Shown here: in pieces, positions 8,147 to 14,754 of the stretch
How the letters are laid out: each line of letters opens with the position of its first letter
Numbering within the stretch: position 1 is the first letter of the stretch
Source: Ventricola sp036297385
GTDB lineage: Bacteria; Bacillota; Clostridia; Christensenellales; Aristaeellaceae
Direction: 5' to 3'
NCBI GenBank assembly: GCA_036297385.1
Contig: JAXJLD010000133.1
Span: 1 to 64,000, forward strand
DNA: 64,000 bases
Notes under the pieces: model-generated
The model's database searches: none
Told to the model about the DNA's origin: nothing
Seen by the model: only the letters and a program-made list of their open reading frames with translations
Translations under genes and position numbers: made by a program

Positions 8147-8164
8147 GTTATTATATCGTAACGG

Positions 8165-8326
8165 CACACGCACGCAACAGAACTCGAAGAAGCTGGTGTA
8201 TCCAGCAAAGAGATTCAGAGGAGGCTGGGACACAAGAGTGAGGAAACGACTCGGCGAGTGTATGTGCATGCGACTGACGAGATGAGAAAGCAATCGGTGG
8301 AGATTCTCAACACCATGTATGGTTGA
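8165..8326 (+). pseudogene. Tyrosine recombinase fragment, C-terminal end
   Basis: The frame CAC ACG CAC GCA encodes HTHATELEEAG, then VSSKEIQRRLGHKS, RRVYVHATDEM and an end at a stop. These are the LGHxS box with its His and the YxH segment with the catalytic Tyr of an ICE or phage integrase. It has no start codon of its own and continues the fragment that ends at 5973, across the 2.2-kb insertion. The integrase and the sigma-like gene at 3265 are probably the last remains of one integrative element. Confidence 0.85.
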
Positions 8327-8962
8327 TCAGAGTAAAGCAAAAAAACTGACCCCAAGAATACATGGTATAAGGGCTTGACCCCGACGTGTCCCCGGGCTCA
8401 AAAATCTGGATGAATACACTCAAATACAGAAGAATACAAATAAACAGAATTGATTAAATGTGGCTTGAGATATGTGTGATTCTCAGCTACAATCAAACAC
8501 AAGAAAATCCTTTGAATCCTTGAGAATTGTTTCGGGCAACAACCCGATGGTCGGCATGACCGTCGCCGTTGCCGTTGCGGTGGCGCAGGCGCTGGCGAAG
8601 TAAGGAATAGCTGGATAAGCTGATCTATCCTTATCAACAAGCCTAACGCATAAACAATATAAAGTTAAACACGTCATTTCAGGCTCTGCCTGTGATGACG
8701 TGTTTACTATTTTGGTGTGCGAAAGGGGGCGGTTTTCGTGGAAAAAATCCTGATGAAAAATGATACGGCTATAATATTTGAGGAGGATAAGGTACAATAA
8801 ATTGCGCAAATTGAAAAAGACATAGTTTACAAACTCTGGCAGAATGAAGTCTCAATACACCATTCTGAAAGGAGAGGGCAAACCATGTCTGAAAAGAATG
8901 TACAGCTAAACGAAGAAGAATCAAGGGTGCGGATGCTGCTTTTGAATTGAACGCTGTCTGCA
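8327..8962 (+). other. Gene-poor decayed region with coding remnants
   Basis: No intact gene is present in these 636 bases. A 43-codon frame at 8472-8603 ends NPMVGMTVAVAVAVAQALAK and looks like the tail of a lost protein; its family is not recognised. It is followed by a strong hairpin at 8667-8705. From 8738 one frame reads VEKILMKNDTAIIFEEDKVQ, a stop at 8798, then about 49 further codons to 8950, including MSEKNVQLNEEESRVRM behind AAAGGAGAGGGCAAACC. This suggests a small gene broken by a nonsense mutation. Just after the integrase stop, GACCCC occurs twice around a possible attachment core. Confidence 0.45.
8667..8705. terminator. Strong stem-loop, probable terminator
   Basis: AAACACGTCAT (8667-8677) pairs perfectly with ATGACGTGTTT (8695-8705), with a second small stem AGGC/GCCT in the loop. 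It lies 64 bases after the remnant frame that ends at 8603. The following tract is only weakly T-rich (ACTATTTTGG). Confidence 0.5.
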
Positions 8963-10405
8963 TTACGCTTCTGCGTGGAATACCAGCGTAAAGCGGGTGC
9001 CTTCACCGAGGGTGCTGTCGCAGGAGAGGGCGATATGATGGCGAAGCGCAATTTCGTGCGCAATGGACAGCCCAAGGCCGGTGCCGCTGGGATGGCTGAC
9101 GGCACGCTGGCGATAGAAGCGGTCAAAGATGTGCGGCAGATCCTCCGGCGGGATGCCAATACCGTGATCCTCAACGATGACGGTACAGGTGCCGTCATGC
9201 TGCGTGAGCACTACGCTGACAGGGCTGCCTTCCGGCGAATAGCGGATGGCATTGTCCAGCAGGATGGTGAAGAGCTGGCGCAGGCGTGCGTAGTCGCCCA
9301 TCACGGGATAGGGCGCAAGGTCGCCGGTCAGCGACAGCGGAATGGACTTGGCTGCGGCAGGCGGGCGAAGGAAGCGCACCGTCTCCTGAAGCACATCAAT
9401 CAGGTTGACTTGAGTGCGCTCAATCTTGAAGTGAACGTCTCGCAGGCGGGAAAGCTCCAGCAGGTCGTTGACCAAGCGCTCCATGTGGTTGGTATCAGCG
9501 AGCATCTGGCGCAGGTACGCCTCTTTTTCTGCGGGATCGGTAATCATGTCGCCGACCAGCACTTCCAGCGAGCCTTTGAGCACGGAAATCGGTGTGCGCA
9601 GCTCGTGCGAAACATTGGAGAAGAAGGCCTGCCGCATGGCATCCAGCTCCTGCTGTGCTTTGCTGGCTTCCAGAAGACGTGCGGAAAGCGCGTCGATGCG
9701 CCGGGCGAGCGTGCCGATTTCATCGTCCTGCGTGATGCCGGTGGACACGTCGTATTGTCCATCCATCATCTGCTGCGTCGCGCGGATCATCTGATGGAGT
9801 GGGGTAATCAGGCGGCGGCTAAGCAGCACAGAGAGCAGAATGCCCAGCGCCAAGGCGGTGGACAGGGAGAGCGTCAAAATTGTCAGGCCGGAATGAAAGG
9901 CGCGATCCTGATTGTCAATCGTGCGGCGCAGCAGCAGCGCAAAGCGCACGCGGCCCTGCGTATCATGGACGGGTGCGCCGACGATCAGCGTGTTCATCTG
10001 TCTGGATACGCTGGAGTCCAGCACATCAACCCGGTTTTCATCGAAGATATGCTGAACAAATTCCTCGCTGCCTGCGGGAATCTGCATCTGCATGGAGCTG
10101 CCGTCCATGAGCTGAACGGGCTGGAGCCGCTCATCAATCAGCCAGATTTCACAGCGTGCAACATCGCCGATGAAGCGGAAGTAGGCGCGGAAACCGCCGC
10201 CGCGGCACGTGCCAGTGGCATAGTTCTCCGCAAACTGCGTGATGGTATCGGCGATCGAAACGGCGTGCTCCTGAAGATCTTCGGCGTAAATCTGCGCAGA
10301 GTGTTCGGAAAACAGGCAGGTGAACATCACGCCAACCATCAGGGCGAAGATCACCAGAATCAGGGAGAAACTGAGGATCAGACGGCGGGTGAGCTTATGC
10401 TTCAT
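8963..10405 (-). CDS. Sensor histidine kinase
   Basis: This is a 480-residue membrane kinase. TM1 spans about 9-31, an extracytoplasmic sensor about 32-172, and TM2 about 173-196. A HAMP domain follows (RRLITPLHQM), then the phosphoacceptor box SNVSHELRTP (His267), the N box LLDNAIRYS, the G1 box VEDHGIGIPPE and the G2 box GTGLGLSIA. Its start overlaps the end of the response regulator gene by 11 bases, so the pair is translationally coupled. The sensor domain shows no recognised ligand motif. The neighbouring divergent exported redox-type proteins are the most plausible targets, which is inference from position only. Confidence 0.92.
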   Translation of the reverse strand: MKHKLTRRLILSFSLILVIFALMVGVMFTCLFSEHSAQIYAEDLQEHAVSIADTITQFAENYATGTCRGGGFRAYFRFIGDVARCEIWLIDERLQPVQLMDGSSMQMQIPAGSEEFVQHIFDENRVDVLDSSVSRQMNTLIVGAPVHDTQGRVRFALLLRRTIDNQDRAFHSGLTILTLSLSTALALGILLSVLLSRRLITPLHQMIRATQQMMDGQYDVSTGITQDDEIGTLARRIDALSARLLEASKAQQELDAMRQAFFSNVSHELRTPISVLKGSLEVLVGDMITDPAEKEAYLRQMLADTNHMERLVNDLLELSRLRDVHFKIERTQVNLIDVLQETVRFLRPPAAAKSIPLSLTGDLAPYPVMGDYARLRQLFTILLDNAIRYSPEGSPVSVVLTQHDGTCTVIVEDHGIGIPPEDLPHIFDRFYRQRAVSHPSGTGLGLSIAHEIALRHHIALSCDSTLGEGTRFTLVFHAEA

Positions 10406-11096
10406 CGCCCGTCACCTCAAACCGATAGCCCATGCCCCAGATGGTCTTGATCTGCCAGCCGGGGTGGGGATAGGCGTCCAGCTTGGCGCGCAGGCGCTTG
10501 ACATGGCTGTCCACAGTGCGGCTATCGCCGAAGTAGTCGTATCCCCAAAGCTGGCTGAGCAGCGTATCGCGGGAAAAGAGTTTTCCGCTGCCCTCGACGA
10601 GGGTGTAAAGGATTTCCAGTTCCTTGCGTGTCAGGGCAACGGGGTGACCAGCAACGGTGACGCTGGCGCTCTCCATGGAGATGGAGAGCGTGTCGATGGT
10701 CAGCGTATGCGGGGCGCTGCTGCTGGCAGAGGTGCGCTCGGTGCGCCGCAGAATGGCACGGATACGCGCCATGACCTCGCCTCCGGAGAAGGGCTTAACG
10801 ATGTAGTCGTCTGCGCCGATATCCAGCCCCATGATGCGCTCAAAATCCTCGCTGCGCGCGGTAATCATGATGATGGGGACATTGGATGTGCGGCGGATTT
10901 CGCGGCAGAGCGAGAAGCCGTCCATCTTGGGCATCATCACATCCAGCAGCAGCACGGCGTATTGATCCGCCCGGAACAGCCGGAGTGCCGTCTCGCCATC
11001 CTCGGCGATGACGGGGGTATAACCCTCTTTTTTGACAAACTCGCTTAAAATGCGTGTGATTTGAAGATTGTCGTCAGCAATCAGAATTTTCTCCAT
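10395..11096 (-). CDS. OmpR/PhoB-family response regulator
   Basis: The 233-residue regulator has a receiver domain (acidic pair DD at 8-9, phosphoacceptor Asp52 in LLLDVMMPKMDG, conserved Lys in YIVKPF) and a C-terminal winged helix (ALTRKELEILYTLVEG, DSRTVDSHVKRLRAKL, IKTIWGMGYRFE). It is the first gene of the two-gene operon with the kinase. A 225-bp divergent spacer separates it from the TSCPD protein at 11322, which makes that gene pair a candidate regulon. The Shine-Dalgarno is GAAAGGA. Confidence 0.93.
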   Translation of the reverse strand: MEKILIADDNLQITRILSEFVKKEGYTPVIAEDGETALRLFRADQYAVLLLDVMMPKMDGFSLCREIRRTSNVPIIMITARSEDFERIMGLDIGADDYIVKPFSGGEVMARIRAILRRTERTSASSSAPHTLTIDTLSISMESASVTVAGHPVALTRKELEILYTLVEGSGKLFSRDTLLSQLWGYDYFGDSRTVDSHVKRLRAKLDAYPHPGWQIKTIWGMGYRFEVTGDEA

Positions 11097-11321
11097 GGTA
11101 TCTCATATGGTCCTTTCAGCTGCTTTGATATCAAGTGCATAGAAATTACATTCTTTGCAGCAGCCTTGAATATTTTATCATACATTCGAGCGGAAAAAAA
11201 CACAAAAACGCCATAGAATTCTGTTATTCTATTCACAAGTGAAGGGAAGGACGGGAGAATGCGCCCTTTTCCTTCAAAAGAATGACCCGGAACATATTCC
11301 GGAAGATGGAGGAGACTGGAA

Positions 11322-11849
11322 ATGATGGACAACAAGCTTCGTAGCCGCCGTGAATTCCTGAGCAGCATGGTGAAGGCTGGCGTTGGCGTGGCTGCGCTGA
11401 CCACGCTCAATCCCGTGATGGGCGTTCTGGCGGAGGCCGAGGAGAAGCCCAAGGATTACGAGTGGATTCCCTCTGCGCCGCCCTGCAAGCTGATTGAGGA
11501 AATCACCGCCGCTGATGCGCCGGAAGGCACCCGTACCTTCAAGTTCACGACCGACGGCCGCACCTGCTCCAAGAACGTGGTGTTCGATATCGTCGGCGAG
11601 GAGCAGATCCTCAAGAACGTCGTCTATGAAGGCGGCTGCAACGGCGGCACGCAGGGCATCGGTGCGATGGCCGAGGGCCGTCCGTGCGCCGAAGTGGCGG
11701 ACATTCTGGAGCACATCGTCTGCGACCTGAAGAAGTCCGGTTCTTCCTGTGGTCAGCAGCTTGCCTTTGGCATCAAGCAGGCGCTGATGATCATCAACGG
11801 CACCGCCTGCACGGGCTGCGCCGGCGCGGTCTGCGAGAACATGAAGTAA
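11322..11849 (+). CDS. Twin-arginine-exported TSCPD-domain protein
   Basis: This 175-residue protein begins with a probable Tat signal: SRREFLSS, a hydrophobic stretch (AGVGVAALTTLNPVMGV) and an Ala-rich cleavage region. The mature part is a TSCPD-type domain (FKFTTDGRTCSKNVVFDI, VVYEGGCNGGTQGIGAMAEG, SGSSCGQQLAFGI) plus an extra cysteine tail CTGCAGAVC. TSCPD domains are small cysteine-bearing modules, also found at the C-terminus of B12-dependent ribonucleotide reductases, where metal binding has been proposed. Tat export implies folding or cofactor loading before secretion. GGAGGAG lies 7 bases before the ATG. It is followed after 39 bases by a related exported protein. Confidence 0.75.
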   Translation: MMDNKLRSRREFLSSMVKAGVGVAALTTLNPVMGVLAEAEEKPKDYEWIPSAPPCKLIEEITAADAPEGTRTFKFTTDGRTCSKNVVFDIVGEEQILKNVVYEGGCNGGTQGIGAMAEGRPCAEVADILEHIVCDLKKSGSSCGQQLAFGIKQALMIINGTACTGCAGAVCENMK

Positions 11850-11888
11850 TGCTTTGAGTAATGCTTTGATTGAAGGAGAAGAACAGCT

Positions 11889-12635
11889 ATGTCTATGAAG
11901 AAGATTTTCGCGCTGTCTCTGGCGCTGGTGCTGCTGTGCGCTGTGGCGGCGGCTGAGGTGACCTTCACCCCCGGTACCTATGAGGGAACCGGCGAGGGCT
12001 TTGGTCCGGACGGCGTGAAAGCGACCGTCGTGCTCAACGACAAGGGCATTGAGAGCATTGCGGCGGAAGCCGCTGGCGAGACCCCGACCATCGGCGGCGC
12101 GGCTATCGAGACGCTGATTCCGCAGATCGTGGAGAATCAGAGCCTGGCGGTGGACGCTGTGGCGGGTGCAACCCTCTCCAGCAACGGCCTGAAGGCCGCT
12201 GTGGCGGGCGCTCTGGAAGCGGCCGGCATTGATCCGGTTGAGATGGGCTACGAGGACCCGACCCCGATCCTGCCGCCGTGCATGCTCCTCAAGGAGGAGG
12301 AAGCCGGTCAGGACGGCGAGAAGGCCGCGGGCGTTCGTTACTTCCATTACACCACGCAGGGCACCACCTGCTCCACCGAGATCTACTTCGCCATCCGCGA
12401 GGCTGATCTGACCGTTGAGAACATCAACGTCGAGGGTGGCTGCTCCGGCACGCAGGACGCGTTCAGCGCACTGTGCAAGGGCAAGACCATTGACTACTGC
12501 GTGGAGCGCATGAGCGGCATCCTGTGCCACGGCTCCAAGGGCTCCTCTTGCCCGGACCAGACCGCGAAGGCTCTGGCTCAGGCGAAGGTGGTCATCACGG
12601 GCGAAGGCTGCGCCAACTGCGGCGAGGCCAAGTAA
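11889..12635 (+). CDS. Exported fusion of FMN-binding domain and TSCPD domain
   Basis: A Sec-type signal peptide (FALSLALVLLCAVAAAEV) is followed by an FMN-binding domain of the NqrC/RnfG type (about 25-112: GTYEGTGEGFGPDG, then DAVAGATLSS, where Thr is the expected covalent flavin site). A linker leads to a TSCPD domain (about 135-240: HYTTQGTTCSTEIYF, VEGGCSGTQDAFSALCKG, GSSCPDQTAKAL) and a CANC tail. In known proteins ApbE attaches FMN to this threonine. The gene follows the Tat-TSCPD gene in one operon ending at the terminator at 12660. Together they suggest an extracytoplasmic flavin/thiol or metal redox pair; the substrate is unknown. Confidence 0.78.
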   Translation: MSMKKIFALSLALVLLCAVAAAEVTFTPGTYEGTGEGFGPDGVKATVVLNDKGIESIAAEAAGETPTIGGAAIETLIPQIVENQSLAVDAVAGATLSSNGLKAAVAGALEAAGIDPVEMGYEDPTPILPPCMLLKEEEAGQDGEKAAGVRYFHYTTQGTTCSTEIYFAIREADLTVENINVEGGCSGTQDAFSALCKGKTIDYCVERMSGILCHGSKGSSCPDQTAKALAQAKVVITGEGCANCGEAK

Positions 12636-12659
12636 TCTGAATCATTCAGAAGCCAAAGA

Positions 12660-12688
12660 CCGTCGGGATTTGTTCCCGGCGGTTTTTT
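12660..12688 (+). terminator. Rho-independent terminator of the TSCPD operon
   Basis: CCGTCGGGA and TCCCGGCGG pair and are followed by TTTTTT, 24 bases after the stop codon. Confidence 0.85.
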
Positions 12689-12715
12689 GCGTGCGCTGGG
12701 CGGCGGAGATGCGGC

Positions 12716-12820
12716 ATGGATCAGCCCAAGAACCCGGAGGGGGCATACGTCTATTGGCGGCGGCGTGTGGAGCGCGCAAAGAACGTGATGAAGCAGCGCC
12801 CGCAGTTTTTTGAGAAATGA
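12716..12820 (+). CDS. Possible 34-residue protein, unrecognised
   Basis: An ATG preceded by GGCGGAG opens a 34-codon frame (MDQPKNPEGAYVYWRRRVERAK...) rich in Arg and Lys. It is followed directly by a second short frame from 12820 (MKETFGLSEKERKENFG). No family is recognised. They may be remnants of a larger gene. The region lies between the terminator at 12688 and the ECF sigma promoter. Confidence 0.25.
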   Translation: MDQPKNPEGAYVYWRRRVERAKNVMKQRPQFFEK

Positions 12821-12976
12821 TGAAGGAAACGTTTGGGCTGAGCGAGAAGGAGAGGAAGGAGAATTTCGGAGTGCTTCTGATTATCCACAAGGATACTATA
12901 TGATGGGATTTGGGCCTATGCAGAGCGCATACAAGCGTGAAAGCCAGTTATTTGTGGGAAATATGCCTGCTGCGCG

Positions 12977-13020
12977 TGACGATTGACCATGCTTGTCCGT
13001 CTAAAGGGTGTAACGTTACA
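12977..13020 (+). promoter_or_regulatory. Candidate ECF-type promoter with adjacent palindrome
   Basis: TGACGA (12977-12982), 15 bases, then CGTCTA (12998-13003) fits the general ECF pattern TGA-N-CGTC. The perfect palindrome TGTAACGTTACA (13009-13020) lies around the expected start of transcription, just upstream of the AAGGAG ribosome site. A similar TGA..CGTCTA arrangement precedes the other ECF gene at 18526. Confidence 0.4.
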
Positions 13021-13033
13021 AGGAGATGAACGT

Positions 13034-13495
13034 ATGGACAAGGAGTTCTTTGTCAGGGAAATCGAGGCGTACAGCGGGATGTTTTACCGCGTAGCCTACA
13101 CGATCCTTCACAGCGATGACGCCTGCCGGGACGCCATGCAGGACGCTGTGCTCAAGGCATGGGAAAAGCGTCATTCGCTCAAGGAGCCGCGCTATTTCCG
13201 CACATGGCTCACGCGGATTCTCATTCACACCTGCTACGACGTGCAGAAAAAGCGCAGACGTTTTGTATCTATTGAAGAGATTCCTGAACCACAGTCGCCG
13301 CCTCCGCCGGATATCGGATTAGCCGAAGCCTTGCAGGCGCTGCCGGAGAAGCTGCGCCTGCCGCTGGTGCTGTGCTATTCGGAGGGGCTGAGCTATGCGG
13401 AGATTGCCGATACGCTGCATCTCCCGATTTCGACGGTGCGAGGCCGGATTTACCGCGCCAAGGAACAACTCAGAAAGGAGCTGGATGCAGAATGA
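13034..13495 (+). CDS. ECF-type RNA polymerase sigma factor
   Basis: This 153-residue sigma factor has region 2 (YRVAYTILHSDDACRDAMQDAVLKAWEK, RTWLTRILIHTCYD) and region 4 (ALPEKLRLPLVLCY, LSYAEIADTLHLPISTVRGRIYRAKEQL). The ATG at 13034 is chosen because AAGGAGATGAACGT precedes it; an upstream in-frame start at 12983 would place the promoter inside the gene. The stop overlaps the start of the next gene (ATGA), the usual sign of a sigma/anti-sigma pair. Its own promoter probably belongs to its regulon. Confidence 0.9.
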   Translation: MDKEFFVREIEAYSGMFYRVAYTILHSDDACRDAMQDAVLKAWEKRHSLKEPRYFRTWLTRILIHTCYDVQKKRRRFVSIEEIPEPQSPPPPDIGLAEALQALPEKLRLPLVLCYSEGLSYAEIADTLHLPISTVRGRIYRAKEQLRKELDAE

Positions 13496-14592
13496 AGCGC
13501 GAAGTGGAAGAGCTGAATTTGCGAAATGCCTTTGCGCAGGAGCCAGAAGCCTGCCATGCCGCGCTGATGCATGCAGCGCGCTCTGTGAAGGAGGAAAAAC
13601 AAGTGAGGCGCAAATCGGTGAGGATTGCAAGGATTGCAGCTGCCATCCTTGCGGCGACCATGGCTGCGGCTGTGGCGGCGGGAAGCTGGCTGGGGTGGTC
13701 GGATTTTGTGACGCTCTATGGAACAAATGTGCCGGAAACGGCACAGCGGGTGATGAATGAAGCGTGGAACAAGCACAGCTTTGCCTTGGGGCCAGTGAGC
13801 TTTACGACGCAGGAGCTGTTTTGTGATGGGCATATCGCCATGTCGTCCACGACCATTGCCGTAGCGGATGGCGATGCGGCGCTGCTGTGCGCCGAACCCG
13901 GTGATGCGATCGGCGCGATTGGGGAAAACGGCAGGCAGACGGCGGCGCGGCTGGGCGTAGCGCCGGAGACGACATGGCTGGAGGCGGCGAAACAGCTTGG
14001 GCGCAGTCTGTATGCGGTGCGTGCTATTCTGGAACTGCCGCCGGAGATGGACGCGGGCAGCGCAATGGAGGAAATGCTCTGGAATGAGGATGGATCTGTG
14101 ACGTACTTCAGTATGCCGGAGCTAAACGGAGCGGCGAGCGGCGAGCAGGTGGAGATGCAGATGTTCCTGCGCGTGGTCGAGTATGATCCGACAACGGGCG
14201 AGGAGAAGGAAAGGCTCACCGATCATCAGCCCCTCTCCGTATATCTGGAAGCGCCGCTGGAGACGCACACCTATGATGTAGAACCGATTCAGGATGCAAT
14301 GGGCTATACGCTCAAGAGCGTCGAGGCGGAGCTGAGCGCCGCAGGGCTATACATTCGTTCGACATTTGCCGCGCCGGCAGGCGCGAGCGAGGAGGATATC
14401 TGGATGCGCGAATATCCCGAATGGATGGATGCGCAGGGGAATCCGTTCCCCATGGGGATCAGCCTGAGCGCCAGCGTCGATGTGCAGCATTGGCCGGATG
14501 TGACCTATACACAGATGATCTCGGTGAATGCGATCCCGGAGAGCATGACCATGCGCCTTCCGGACGGAGGGGCAGTCGTGCTGAGGCGCTGA
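13492..14592 (+). CDS. Membrane-anchored anti-sigma factor-like protein
   Basis: The 366-residue protein starts at the ATG that overlaps the sigma stop codon. Residues 1-40 are a cytoplasmic, charged segment expected to bind the sigma factor. One transmembrane helix follows (about 43-65, IARIAAAILAATMAAAVAAGSWLGW), then an extracytoplasmic part of about 300 residues (GTNVPETAQRVMNEAW, two beta-rich segments). This layout resembles DUF4179-type anti-sigma factors of Firmicutes, although the sequence is divergent. The role is inferred from gene order and topology. The signal sensed outside the cell is unknown. Confidence 0.7.
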   Translation: MKREVEELNLRNAFAQEPEACHAALMHAARSVKEEKQVRRKSVRIARIAAAILAATMAAAVAAGSWLGWSDFVTLYGTNVPETAQRVMNEAWNKHSFALGPVSFTTQELFCDGHIAMSSTTIAVADGDAALLCAEPGDAIGAIGENGRQTAARLGVAPETTWLEAAKQLGRSLYAVRAILELPPEMDAGSAMEEMLWNEDGSVTYFSMPELNGAASGEQVEMQMFLRVVEYDPTTGEEKERLTDHQPLSVYLEAPLETHTYDVEPIQDAMGYTLKSVEAELSAAGLYIRSTFAAPAGASEEDIWMREYPEWMDAQGNPFPMGISLSASVDVQHWPDVTYTQMISVNAIPESMTMRLPDGGAVVLRR

Positions 14593-14650
14593 GCGGGCCA
14601 CAGCGGATGCGCGGCATAGCCAAGAATACCAAGGTTTTGTGAAAACCCTC

Positions 14651-14679
14651 TTGCAATACCCGGATAACGGTGATAGAAT
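14651..14679 (+). promoter_or_regulatory. Sigma-A-type promoter upstream of the antiporter gene
   Basis: TTGCAA (14651-14656) and TAGAAT (14674-14679) are separated by 17 bases. The expected start of transcription coincides with the hairpin at 14686. Confidence 0.6.
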
Positions 14680-14685
14680 ACAGCA

Positions 14686-14722
14686 CGGAAAACGGTCAGT
14701 TGATCGTTTTCCGTTCATTTTT
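14686..14722 (+). terminator. Perfect 9-bp hairpin with T tract overlapping the promoter start site
   Basis: CGGAAAACG (14686-14694) pairs perfectly with CGTTTTCCG (14705-14713) and is followed by TTCATTTTTTG. It can terminate the sigma/anti-sigma operon. For the promoter at 14651 it would lie at the very 5' end of the antiporter transcript, or act as an operator. Confidence 0.6.
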
Positions 14723-14754
14723 TGATTTTTGAGAAAAGAAGGCGTACAAAACCT

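Larger units (their letters stand above)
5974..8164. mobile_element. AT-rich 2.2-kb insertion in the integrase gene, carrying a NACHT gene
   Basis: The bases CACAC occur on both sides (5969-5973 and 8165-8169), and removing everything between joins HSLRHT to HATELEEAG in frame. This is what an insertion with a 5-bp target duplication would leave. The two ends show weak inverted similarity (CGTCACTAT on the left, CGTTACGAT on the reverse strand of the right). No transposase is present, so the insert is a passenger or a non-autonomous unit. Its base composition is far more AT-rich than the flanking chromosome. Confidence 0.55.

Noticed and set aside
8975..10450. Plus-strand open frame of 491 codons over the histidine kinase
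   Set aside because: Low-complexity Gln/Arg/Ala-rich translation with no motif; the minus strand encodes complete kinase boxes.
12983..13033. Longer N-terminus for the ECF sigma factor starting at 12983
   Set aside because: The start lacks a ribosome site and would include the promoter and palindrome; the ATG at 13034 has AAGGAG at the right distance.
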